Source: Faecousia sp. (lineage in GTDB: Bacteria; Bacillota; Clostridia; Oscillospirales; Oscillospiraceae). Taken from it: a stretch of DNA of 10,325 bases. A program made the position numbers and the translations under genes. The notes under the pieces were generated by a model. It was not told where the DNA came from and ran no database searches. It was given only the letters and a program-made list of their open reading frames with translations. Location of the stretch: NCBI GenBank assembly GCA_029258495.1, contig JARHYV010000229.1, positions 1-10,325 of the forward strand, in the 5' to 3' direction. Below, piece by piece: positions 1 to 6,575 of the stretch; the first letter of the stretch is position 1, and each line of letters opens with the position of its first letter.

Positions 1-1059
1 CACAGTGCCGATTGGCACATGGATGCGCCTCTGGGCGGTTTCACCCATGTGCAGAGGGAATATCTGCGCAGGAAGATGCTGCGCCTTCCGGATATGATCG
101 CCGATGTTGCCATCCGAGAGGGCTGTCAGGTGTGCCTTTTGTCCGGCGATCTGTTTGACGGTGCCTATACCAGAGAAAGTGTTGATGCCGTCTACCGCGC
201 TCTGGAGCGGATGCAGATCCCCGTATTTATTGCCCCCGGCAATCACGATTTCATCAGCGATGCCAGTCCGTGGGTACGGGAGAAGTGGCCTGCCAATGTA
301 CATATCTTCAGCAGGCAGGCGATCACCTCTCAGGTGGTAGAGGAGCTGGACTGCCGGATCTACGGTGCCGGCTTTCAATCCATGGAGTGCCCCGGACTGC
401 TTGCAGATTTTCAGGCAGGCGGTCATGAAAAATATGCCCTGCTGGTGCTCCATGCCGATCCCACAAGTCCCGTTTCCCCGTACTGCCCCGTGACCACCGC
501 CCAGATCCGGGATGCCGGACTCGACTATGCGGCTCTGGGGCATATCCATGCCGCCGGACGGTTCGGTGCCGGAGCCGGAATGTGCGCATGGCCCGGCTGT
601 CCCATGGGACACGGCTATGACGAAACCGGCATCAAGGGTGTTCTGGTAGTAGAACTGGAGGAAAGCGCCCATATCCGTTTTATTCCCTTGGAGGTTCCGC
701 GGTTTTACGACGAAAGCATCCCTGCCGGAGATGATCCCGTGGGCGCAGTGGAGTCCCTCCTGCCTCCGGGCGGCAGCGAAGATTTCTTCCGCATCCGTCT
801 GACCGGAGAAGTCCGTGACAACGCTCCCGAACGGCTGAACGGCAGGTTCAGCGAATACCCAAATCTGCTGCTGCTGGATGAAACCATCCCCGCAGGAGAT
901 ATCTGGGAAACCGCAGGGCAGGACTCTCTGGAGGGGCTGTACTTTCAGATCCTGCACAATGCCATGCAGGGGCAGGATGCCCGATCCGTGGAGGCTCTGG
1001 AGCTTGCGGCGCGGATCTCCCGGCAGATCCTGCAGGGACGGGAGGTGGAGCTGCCATGA
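1..1059 (+). CDS. Metallophosphoesterase, SbcD/YhaO-type DNA nuclease subunit (5' end outside the window)
   Basis: Predicted calcineurin-like phosphoesterase acting as the nuclease half of a DNA repair complex. The reading frame is open from base 1, and codons 1-6 (HSADWH) already carry the D-x-H metal motif. The true start is therefore left of the window; the ATG at 19 is internal. The remaining metal motifs follow in order: GDLFDG at 145-162, GNHD at 238-249, an LHAD histidine near 451, and GHIH at 538-549. All metal ligands expected for the family are present. A C-terminal region of about 150 residues without a recognised motif follows, as is usual for SbcD/YhaO proteins. The stop overlaps the start of the ATPase gene by ATGA, implying translational coupling and a joint function. 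Family assignment is firm. YhaO rather than SbcD is favoured by the YhaN-like partner. Confidence 0.9.
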   Translation, partial: HSADWHMDAPLGGFTHVQREYLRRKMLRLPDMIADVAIREGCQVCLLSGDLFDGAYTRESVDAVYRALERMQIPVFIAPGNHDFISDASPWVREKWPANVHIFSRQAITSQVVEELDCRIYGAGFQSMECPGLLADFQAGGHEKYALLVLHADPTSPVSPYCPVTTAQIRDAGLDYAALGHIHAAGRFGAGAGMCAWPGCPMGHGYDETGIKGVLVVELEESAHIRFIPLEVPRFYDESIPAGDDPVGAVESLLPPGGSEDFFRIRLTGEVRDNAPERLNGRFSEYPNLLLLDETIPAGDIWETAGQDSLEGLYFQILHNAMQGQDARSVEALELAARISRQILQGREVELP

Positions 1060-2927
1060 GGATCTACTCCATGACTGCCACCTTCGGCAAGCTCGACGGG
1101 GTCACACTGGAGCTGAAGGACGGGCTGAACATCATCACCGCACCCAACGAATGGGGAAAAAGCACATGGTGCGCCTTCCTTGCCGCCATGTTTTACGGCA
1201 TAGACACCCGGGAACGCTCCACCAAGGATCAGCTTGCGGACAAGGAGCGCTATCAGCCATGGTCCGGCAAACCCATGGCCGGACGGATCCGTCTGGACTG
1301 GAACGGCAGGGACATCACCATCGAGCGGCGCACCAAGGGGCGCATCCCATTGGGTGAATTCCTTGCATACGAAACCCATTCCGGACTGCCTGTCACCCAG
1401 CTCACTGCCGATAATTGCGGACAGATGATCCTCGGTGTGGAGCGCAGCGTCTTTACACGAACGGGCTTTATCCGCTTTTCCGACCTTCCCGTACAGCAGG
1501 ACGAAGCCCTTCGCCGCCGGCTGAATGCCCTTGTCACCACGGGGGACGAAACCGGCAGCGCAGACCTGCTTGCAGGAAAGCTCCGGGAATACAAAAATCG
1601 CTGCCGCTACAACCGAACCGGACTGATCCCCGAGGTTCAGGCGCAAATTCATCAGCTGCAGCAGCAAAAGCAGGAGCAAGCCACCCTCTCCAAGCAGGCG
1701 GTTCAGCTGCAGGATCAGATCCGCAAATCAGAAGGCTATCTTCGGCAGCTGCAACTGCATCAGGACACACTGGCATACCGCCAATCTGCCGATGCCGCCG
1801 AGCAGCTTCGGCAAGCCGCCCAGCTGGCAAAGGATGCGCAGGCTGAACTGGATAAACTGGAGGATCAATGCAGACATCTTCCCTCCCGGGGTGAGCTGCG
1901 GGGCAAGCTTGCTCAGGCACAGGCACTGCTCGGTCAGATCGACGCTGCCCCAAGCAAGCCCCCAAGATCCCTGCTGCCCTGTGTGCTCCTGTGGATCGTC
2001 ACCTGTGTGAGTATCCTTGCCGCCGTACCGCTGTTTTTACAGGGACGCACCGCCGAAGGCGCAGTCTGCGGCGCACTGGGTCTGGTGCTTGCGATCATCA
2101 GCAGCATTGTCACCGATCGCCGGCGCCGCTATGAATTGGACCGCCGTATTGCGCAAAAGCAGCTGAACGACCGCGAGGACGAATTGGCGCATCAGGTGAA
2201 CCACTGGAATGAGCAGTTAGCCATGCTCGACCAGATGGAGCAGATGCGTCGGGACACCATGCAGGCCAAGATCCAGCTGCAATCCCTTCTCGCCATCGCC
2301 AAGAAGACCGACAAGCCTCAGCAGGAGGATGTCCTCACCATCCCTCAGGAGCAGACCGCTCAGGAGCTGCTGCAAACCCAAGCACTTCTGGAGCGGTGCC
2401 GGATCCAGTTGGGGCAGTGTCAGGGCAAAATGGAGCTGCTGCCGGAGGTTTCCATGCTGGAAACTCAGATCGGGTTTGCACAGCGCAGGCTTGCAGAACT
2501 GGAAAAGACTTATCTCGCCCTTGACTATGCGCAGAAGGCTTTGGAGGCCGCTATGCAGGAATTGCAGCGGCGATTTGCTCCTAGGATCACCCGCCGTGCA
2601 GGGCAGTTTCTCAGCCGCCTGACCCAAGGGCGGTACGACCGCATCTCCATCGGTGAGGATCTGACGGTTCAGGCGGCTCAGGGGGATGAGGTCACGCTGC
2701 GCACCGCGCAATGGCGCAGTGACGGCACCTCCGACCAGATGTACCTTGCACTCCGGCTCGCCGTGTGGGAAGTCCTTGCGCCGGATGCTCCGTTGGTTTT
2801 GGACGATGCATTCGTTCGGTTTGATGATGTGCGCCTGAGCTGTGCCCTCGGGCTGCTGAAGGAGCTGTCCAAGCACCGCCAGATCCTGCTTTTATCCTGT
2901 CAGGATCGGGAAAAGGAACTGGTCTGA
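1056..2927 (+). CDS. SbcC/Rad50-like ATPase of the YhaN type, with central membrane hairpin
   Basis: A 623-residue ATPase probably working with the upstream phosphoesterase on DNA ends. The start ATG at 1056 has GGAGGT at 1041-1046. The Walker A loop is at residues 29-37 (APNEWGKST), with Ala in place of the usual first Gly. Coiled-coil, Gln-rich stretches cover about 192-296 and 358-505. Between them lie two hydrophobic segments, about 306-328 and 335-353, separated by a short polar turn, so a membrane hairpin replaces the zinc hook; no CxxC is visible at the apex. The ABC-like signature is at 555-567 (SDGTSDQ followed by YLALRLA) and Walker B at 580-584 (LVLDD). A D-loop-like segment, FDD, follows at 589-591. 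The protein is much shorter than B. subtilis YhaN (about 960 residues, from memory), mainly in the coils. Family confidence is high; the exact nuclease role is inferred from the neighbour. Confidence 0.87.
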   Translation: MRIYSMTATFGKLDGVTLELKDGLNIITAPNEWGKSTWCAFLAAMFYGIDTRERSTKDQLADKERYQPWSGKPMAGRIRLDWNGRDITIERRTKGRIPLGEFLAYETHSGLPVTQLTADNCGQMILGVERSVFTRTGFIRFSDLPVQQDEALRRRLNALVTTGDETGSADLLAGKLREYKNRCRYNRTGLIPEVQAQIHQLQQQKQEQATLSKQAVQLQDQIRKSEGYLRQLQLHQDTLAYRQSADAAEQLRQAAQLAKDAQAELDKLEDQCRHLPSRGELRGKLAQAQALLGQIDAAPSKPPRSLLPCVLLWIVTCVSILAAVPLFLQGRTAEGAVCGALGLVLAIISSIVTDRRRRYELDRRIAQKQLNDREDELAHQVNHWNEQLAMLDQMEQMRRDTMQAKIQLQSLLAIAKKTDKPQQEDVLTIPQEQTAQELLQTQALLERCRIQLGQCQGKMELLPEVSMLETQIGFAQRRLAELEKTYLALDYAQKALEAAMQELQRRFAPRITRRAGQFLSRLTQGRYDRISIGEDLTVQAAQGDEVTLRTAQWRSDGTSDQMYLALRLAVWEVLAPDAPLVLDDAFVRFDDVRLSCALGLLKELSKHRQILLLSCQDREKELV

Positions 2928-2949
2928 TCCGCCTTGCCCATAAGCTGAA

Positions 2950-2985
2950 AAACCGGAATGTATCACATGTGATACATTCCGGTTT
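2950..2985. terminator. Perfect 36-bp palindrome, probable bidirectional terminator
   Basis: Bases 2950-2985 read the same on both strands. The RNA would form a stem of about 16 bp closed by CATG. The + strand is followed by TCTTT, and the left flank GAAAAA gives a U-rich tail to transcripts from the other strand. It lies 22 bp after the YhaN-type gene and about 35 bp after the end of the convergent gene at 3020, which is where a shared terminator would be expected. Confidence 0.75.
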
Positions 2986-3019
2986 CTTTGTCAGGCATTG
3001 CCTGCCATTTTCACAGGCT

Positions 3020-3352
3020 TTAATCCAAAATCAGCGATTTCTTTTTCCCCTTGTTGTTAACGGGATATGCTCTGATCCTGATGACAAAATCCAGATTTAC
3101 TACTTCGGAGCCGCCCTTGCCTTCCACAAGCAGTCCGCTCTCCGTTACATCCTTTACAGTGCCAACGATCTGATGATTGCCCATGGCATAGATGATGCAC
3201 TCTTTTCCGATAAAGCTCTTTGCCAGTTCCTTCATATGCTTTTGTACTCCTTTTTTCCTGTGTTTGGCTGAAAATACAGCCTGTTCCTGCTGTTTTTTCA
3301 TGATGATCCCAATAAGGATCACCACCGCCATGATCCATAACCATGTACTCAT
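3020..3352 (-). CDS. Small membrane-anchored protein with C-terminal beta-rich (DUF6897-like) domain
   Basis: A 110-residue protein of unknown function. Residues 4-18 are a hydrophobic N-terminal anchor, followed by a basic, Gln/Lys-rich stretch (19-40). Residues 43-100 are a compact beta-rich domain (FIGKECIIY, IVGTVKDV, LLVE, EVVNLDFVIRI) and the tail is basic (NNKGKKKS). The domain resembles small clostridial proteins I recall as DUF6897, and its strand pattern is reminiscent of an Sm/SH3-like barrel; both are inference. The start at 3352 has AGGAAAGG eight bases upstream. A second candidate start, Met40 at 3235, has GGAG about 11 bases upstream and would give a soluble 71-residue domain, so two products are possible. 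It lies 24 bp downstream of the DUF1835/DUF3658-like gene on the same strand and has no obvious promoter of its own, so the two are likely co-transcribed. Confidence 0.72.
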   Translation of the reverse strand: MSTWLWIMAVVILIGIIMKKQQEQAVFSAKHRKKGVQKHMKELAKSFIGKECIIYAMGNHQIVGTVKDVTESGLLVEGKGGSEVVNLDFVIRIRAYPVNNKGKKKSLILD

Positions 3353-3376
3353 ATAAGTATCCTTTCCTGGGTGTGC

Positions 3377-4342
3377 TCAAGGCTGTCTGATGCATTTGCG
3401 GAGCATCCTGCGATAGATCGGATCCCCCTCCTCAGGCTCGGTGATCGGCTGCAGCAGACCATCCTGAATCAATGTTTCGATCCGCTCTGCGATCCATGCG
3501 TCCCCGATCCCCAGCTGATATCTGCCCAGTACATGCCCCACCAGTCCTGCCTCCGGAAATTCCTCCGGCTGTGCGTCCAGTTCTCTCAGGATGAAGGGAT
3601 CATACAGGGTTTCCGGCATGCTCACGAGCCTTCCGTTCAAGACTGCCCGAAGGGGTGCATTTTCCCGTTTCAGCCGAACCCACTGATCCGCAAGGGCACG
3701 CATATAATTCGCAGGCAGCTTGATCCCCTGCTGTGCCAGTTCCCCCCATTCACTGGGCTCCAGTTCTCCGCAGCAGGTATTCATGACCACCGTGCCGTCG
3801 CACTGCTCCTGAAAATCCGGGAGTTTCACCATGGTCACATCCAGATTTTCAAAGCCGATGGTGCTCAGCTGCTCCATCAGCCAGTATGTTCCGCTGACTT
3901 CACAGGCATTACTGCCACACCACACACGGATCGGCTCTCCTGCCGATGCCCGCCGCAGCAGAGTCTGCAGGTTCCTGCGGGAGTCCTTCAGCTGTTTTTC
4001 CACTTCACCATCGGCAATCGCCGACGGGTATGTGCTCATGTACCGGCGCAGGGTTTCCTCACGCTGTCTGCCGATGCAGTCTTCGTCGATGGCTCCCTCA
4101 TTCAGCTGCAGGGAAAATGTCAGAACATCCTCCGGATCCCCTGCAAGCAGAATGGCTTTTTCCCATTTCTGCCGTTCCCGTTCCTCAAATTTCCGCTGCA
4201 TGTCCCGAGCTTCCCGTTCCGGCGGCCCACCTGCATCATCACCAAGGCATGCAACCGAAACAGGCCCGCTGCTGTAGGTTCTCGTCCCCATCGCAACACG
4301 CAGGCTCCCTGCTGCACATGTATCAAAAACGACCTCGATCAT
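3377..4342 (-). CDS. DUF1835/DUF3658-domain protein, function unknown
   Basis: A 321-residue soluble protein without signal peptide or membrane segment. The N-terminus (residues 2-18, EVVFDTCAAGSLRVAM) resembles the opening strand and SAAGSL-type loop of DUF1835. Residues 45-65 are a highly charged helix, and 138-160 contain the second DUF1835-like element (RVWCGSNACE then GTYWLMEQL). The C-terminal third (about 218-300, including WVRLKRENAPLRAV and NGRLV) looks like DUF3658, the usual partner domain. Four Cys (C142, C147, C190, C191) and one CC pair are present but do not form a clear metal motif. No enzyme activity is established for this family as far as I know. The start at 4342 has GAGGAGG upstream with good spacing and a consensus promoter further upstream. 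It is first in a two-gene operon. Domain names are from memory of the family pattern, with fair confidence. Confidence 0.78.
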   Translation of the reverse strand: MIEVVFDTCAAGSLRVAMGTRTYSSGPVSVACLGDDAGGPPEREARDMQRKFEERERQKWEKAILLAGDPEDVLTFSLQLNEGAIDEDCIGRQREETLRRYMSTYPSAIADGEVEKQLKDSRRNLQTLLRRASAGEPIRVWCGSNACEVSGTYWLMEQLSTIGFENLDVTMVKLPDFQEQCDGTVVMNTCCGELEPSEWGELAQQGIKLPANYMRALADQWVRLKRENAPLRAVLNGRLVSMPETLYDPFILRELDAQPEEFPEAGLVGHVLGRYQLGIGDAWIAERIETLIQDGLLQPITEPEEGDPIYRRMLRKCIRQP

Positions 4343-4417
4343 CCCAGATCCTCCTCAACATGCATGATATATTCACCGCAGCTTTACATGTGTTCACACT
4401 GCGCATACATCTCGATT

Positions 4418-4446
4418 ATTATATAATACCTGCTTATTTTTTTCAA
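4418..4446 (-). promoter_or_regulatory. Consensus sigma-70/SigA promoter for the minus-strand pair
   Basis: Read on the minus strand: TTGAAA at 4446-4441, a 17-bp spacer, and TATAAT at 4423-4418. Transcription would start near 4411, leaving a 5' leader of roughly 70 bases before the ATG at 4342. An A/T-rich run in the spacer adds to its strength. Confidence 0.8.
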
Positions 4447-4550
4447 CACTGATTTCCCGGATACCCCCAAACACATCCGCTGATACTCCCCTAAAATACC
4501 CATTATTCAAGGATCCGACCCCAAATGCTATCCCCCTAGGGTGCATCCTA

Positions 4551-4579
4551 TTGACAAATGCAAAATATGGGAGTATATT
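4551..4579 (+). promoter_or_regulatory. Consensus sigma-70/SigA promoter for the riboswitch operon
   Basis: TTGACA at 4551-4556, a 17-bp spacer, and TATATT at 4574-4579. Predicted start is near 4586, about 20 bases before the first helix of the cobalamin riboswitch. It is the only strong + strand promoter seen between the divergent genes, so it likely drives the whole downstream operon. Confidence 0.82.
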
Positions 4580-4603
4580 GACCATGAAATGAATATGCAT
4601 TTG

Positions 4604-4785
4604 AGTGCCGTTCGTGTTGTTTGCGACACGGACGGAGAATAGGGAATCCGGTTAAAGTCCGGAACGGTACCGCCACTGTAAGCGTGGAGGCTGCACACAA
4701 AGACGAAAGTCAGTCATTGGAGATCCTTCTCCGAGAAGACCGTGTGTCCGCTGTCGATCCGCAAGTCAGGAGAACTGCTTAGATG
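4604..4785 (+). ncRNA. Cobalamin (B12) riboswitch aptamer
   Basis: The conserved core is readable: AGGGAATCCGGT near 4641-4652, AAAGTCCGGAAC near 4655-4666, and the diagnostic CCGCCACTGT at 4670-4679. Flanking helices are present: GCCGT...ACGG around 4606-4636, a GAC-GAAA-GTC tetraloop hairpin near 4702-4711, and GGAGA-TCCT-TCTCC at 4719-4732. The pairing CACAC (about 4694-4698) with GTGTG (about 4742-4746) closes the peripheral arm. The B12-box-like strand GCAAGTCAGGAGAACTGC lies at 4761-4778. Known members of this RNA class bind adenosyl- or methylcobalamin and switch expression off. Its place directly after the promoter and before cbiK means the operon should be repressed when cells are B12-replete. 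Confidence 0.92.
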
Positions 4786-4977
4786 TAAGAACCAACTATC
4801 CTTCGAGTACAGGATGGGTGGATTTTTATACCCATTTTCATATTTCTCCTGATACCGTGTGCCGATCCGGCATGGGGATCCTCCCACTCAATGGCATGGC
4901 TCTGTTTTTTTGATCCTCTGTGTGCGCGGCACACTCCGGGTCTTAAAATACACAATTCATGTTGGAGGAATGTTATC
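4786..4977 (+). other. Riboswitch expression platform / cbiK leader
   Basis: This leader holds no gene. Several small hairpins are visible: an ATGGGT...ACCCAT stem at about 4813-4834 with a U-rich tail, TGCCG-ATC-CGGCA at 4860-4872, and GTGTGC-GCG-GCACAC at 4920-4934. A seven-T run at 4905-4911 has no strong stem directly before it. TCCTCC at 4879-4884 is exactly complementary to the cbiK ribosome site GGAGGA at 4964-4969, so translational switching is possible. Which mechanism is used cannot be decided by eye. Confidence 0.45.
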
Positions 4978-5940
4978 ATGAAACACATTCACAAAATCGC
5001 TTCCGTACTTCTCGCCGGATGCATGCTATTTGGCATGGCAGCCTGCGGCAGCGAACCTGCCCCTTCCGAAACCTCTGCACCTTCCGAAACTTCCGCACCT
5101 GCAACCACTGCTGCATCTGCCGCAGCAACGGAAACCTCTGCAGCCAAGACCAATGCTGCAAAGCCCGTCCTGCTGGTGGTCAGCTTTGGCACCAGCTACA
5201 ACGACAGCCGTGATATCACCATCGGCGCCGTGGAAAACGCACTGCAGAAGGCTTATCCCGAATATGAAGTCCGCCGTGCCTTCACCAGCCAGATCATCAT
5301 CGATGTTCTGAAGGAGCGCGAAGGTCTGCAGATCGACAATGTCACTCAGGCAATGGAGCGTCTGGTTGCCGACGGTGTCAAGGAAGTCGTTGTTCAGCCC
5401 ACACATGTCATGCCCGGTTTTGAATACGATGACATGGTCAAAGAGGTCTCCGCCTTTACCGGCAAGTTTGACAGTCTGAAGATCGGCAACCCCCTGCTGA
5501 CAGACGATGCAGACTATGACAAGCTGATTTCTGTCCTTGTGGATGAAACCGCCAAGTACAATACCGACGACACCGCCATCGTATTCATGGGTCACGGTAC
5601 CGAGCACAAATCCAACGCTACATACGCAAAGCTGCAGGAGAAGATCACCGCTGCCGGACACGATAACTACTTCATCGGCACGGTTGAGGCAACTCCCTCT
5701 CTGGAAGATGTCATCGCACTGGTTAAGGAGTCCGGCGCCAAGAAGGTCGTCCTGCATCCGCTGATGATCGTTGCCGGTGACCACGCAAACAACGACATGG
5801 CAGGCGATGAAGAAGGCTCTTGGAAGACCGAGTTTGAGAAAGCCGGCTTTGAGGTCGAGTGCGTCCTGAACGGGCTGGGTCAGTACTCCGGCGTTCAGCA
5901 GATGATCGTTGACCACGCTGCTGCCACCATGGCGAAATAA
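4978..5940 (+). CDS. cbiK: CbiK-type cobaltochelatase (sirohydrochlorin chelatase), exported lipoprotein form
   Basis: A 320-residue class II chelatase. Known CbiK enzymes insert Co2+ into sirohydrochlorin in the anaerobic B12 pathway, normally in the cytoplasm. Here residues 1-22 form a lipoprotein signal with lipid Cys at C23 (GMAACGS). A repetitive Ala/Ser/Thr/Pro/Glu linker (24-60, with APSETS twice) follows, and then a full-length chelatase domain (62-320; cytoplasmic CbiK is about 260 residues). Metal-site residues are visible: H206 in MGHGTEH, E238 in GTVEATPS and H269 in GDHANND. Their spacing is close to the H145/E175/H207 set I recall for Salmonella CbiK. The start at 4978 is chosen because GGAGGA lies eight bases upstream and it begins the signal peptide; the in-frame ATG at 4891 lacks both. 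First gene after the B12 riboswitch. Desulfovibrio has a signal-peptide CbiK(P), so export has precedent, but a lipid-anchored form next to an importer suggests scavenging. Confidence 0.9.
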   Translation: MKHIHKIASVLLAGCMLFGMAACGSEPAPSETSAPSETSAPATTAASAAATETSAAKTNAAKPVLLVVSFGTSYNDSRDITIGAVENALQKAYPEYEVRRAFTSQIIIDVLKEREGLQIDNVTQAMERLVADGVKEVVVQPTHVMPGFEYDDMVKEVSAFTGKFDSLKIGNPLLTDDADYDKLISVLVDETAKYNTDDTAIVFMGHGTEHKSNATYAKLQEKITAAGHDNYFIGTVEATPSLEDVIALVKESGAKKVVLHPLMIVAGDHANNDMAGDEEGSWKTEFEKAGFEVECVLNGLGQYSGVQQMIVDHAAATMAK

Positions 5941-5962
5941 ATATCCAATCACCTGACCAACT

Positions 5963-5994
5963 CTTCAGCGCATACCCGTCCGTATGCGCTGAAG
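5963..5994 (+). terminator. Strong intercistronic hairpin after cbiK (attenuator or partial terminator)
   Basis: CTTCAGCGCATAC at 5963-5975 pairs perfectly with GTATGCGCTGAAG at 5982-5994 around a six-base loop (CCGTCC). The tail is TTGTATCC, poor in U, so full termination is unlikely. It sits 22 bp after the cbiK stop and 28 bp before the next start. It probably lowers readthrough into, or protects the mRNA end of, cbiK relative to the transporter genes. Confidence 0.6.
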
Positions 5995-6022
5995 TTGTAT
6001 CCATACGAAACGGAGGATCAAT

Positions 6023-6571
6023 ATGAAAAAGCTAATGGTATCCCTATTGGCAGCCCTGATGCTTACCGGCTGTGCCGCTCAGCAGGCTGCCCCCACATCC
6101 ACTCCCACCACGGCTCCCACAACAGCTCCCACCGCGGAGACCACCGCAGCGCCTGAGCAAACCGTCCCCGAAACCACCGCTCCTGTCGCTCCTGCCACTC
6201 CCATCTCCGCCGATCAGCTTGCCGACGGCTCCTACGAGATCACCGTGGAGTCCAGTTCGTCCATGTTCAACATCGTGAAATGCGTTCTGGTGGTGGAGGA
6301 CGGCAGCATGCACGCCACCATGACCATGAGCGGCAAGGGCTACGGCAAGCTCTTTATGGGCACCGGAGAAGAGGCACTAGCCGCATCCGAAGATGACTAT
6401 ATCCCCGTTGCCGAGGATGAAGACGGCATGAAACAGTTCACCGTTCCCGTGGAGGCTCTGGACATGCCCATCGACTGTGCCGCCTGGAGCATCAAAAAGG
6501 AGACCTGGTATGACCGCACATTGGTGTTCCAGTCCGCTCAGCTGCCTGATGATGCACGGAAAGCAGGCTGA
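6023..6571 (+). CDS. Surface lipoprotein with NEAT-like beta domain, candidate tetrapyrrole-binding protein
   Basis: A 182-residue lipoprotein. Residues 1-16 are the signal and LTGC gives lipid Cys C17. Residues 20-62 are a low-complexity Thr/Pro/Ala linker with TAPT-type repeats. The folded part (68-175) begins DGSYEITV and alternates beta strands: CVLVVEDG, MHATMTMSG, KLFMGTG, YIPVAED, QFTVPVEALD, and finally YDRTLVFQSAQL. This order recalls heme-binding NEAT domains and matches the next gene's product, but the assignment is pattern inference, not a database match. Possible ligand residues include M81, M101, Y107 and the Y126/Y163 pair; none is proven. The start has GGAGG at 6012-6016, six bases upstream. 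It lies between the exported chelatase and a second related lipoprotein, which suggests relay of a ligand across the wall to the binding protein encoded downstream. The substrate is unknown. Confidence 0.72.
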   Translation: MKKLMVSLLAALMLTGCAAQQAAPTSTPTTAPTTAPTAETTAAPEQTVPETTAPVAPATPISADQLADGSYEITVESSSSMFNIVKCVLVVEDGSMHATMTMSGKGYGKLFMGTGEEALAASEDDYIPVAEDEDGMKQFTVPVEALDMPIDCAAWSIKKETWYDRTLVFQSAQLPDDARKAG

Positions 6572-6575
6572 TCCC

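Noticed and set aside
2958..2978. CRP/FNR-type operator in the palindrome (ATCACATGTGAT)
   Set aside because: The half-sites are in the wrong order for TGTGA-N6-TCACA, and the position between convergent gene ends fits a terminator.
3371..4426. Long open frame on the + strand opposite the DUF1835/DUF3658-like gene
   Set aside because: It is antisense to a gene with a promoter, ribosome site and family motifs. Its translation is Cys/His/Pro-rich with no coherent fold and no ribosome site.
4394..4600. 68-codon minus-strand frame between the two promoters
   Set aside because: It overlaps both promoters and has no ribosome site or recognisable family.
4860..4911. Intrinsic terminator in the riboswitch leader
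   Set aside because: The clear stem (4860-4872) ends more than 30 bases before the T-run (4905-4911), and nothing strong pairs directly in front of it. Left as unresolved within the leader entry.
4891..4977. Upstream in-frame start for cbiK
   Set aside because: It would place 29 residues before the lipoprotein signal and has no ribosome site; the ATG at 4978 has both a signal peptide and GGAGGA.
5026..5952. 308-codon minus-strand frame opposite cbiK
   Set aside because: Shadow of cbiK. The translation is Gly/Cys/Val-rich and motif-free, and the repeats mirror the Ser/Thr/Ala linker of the real protein.
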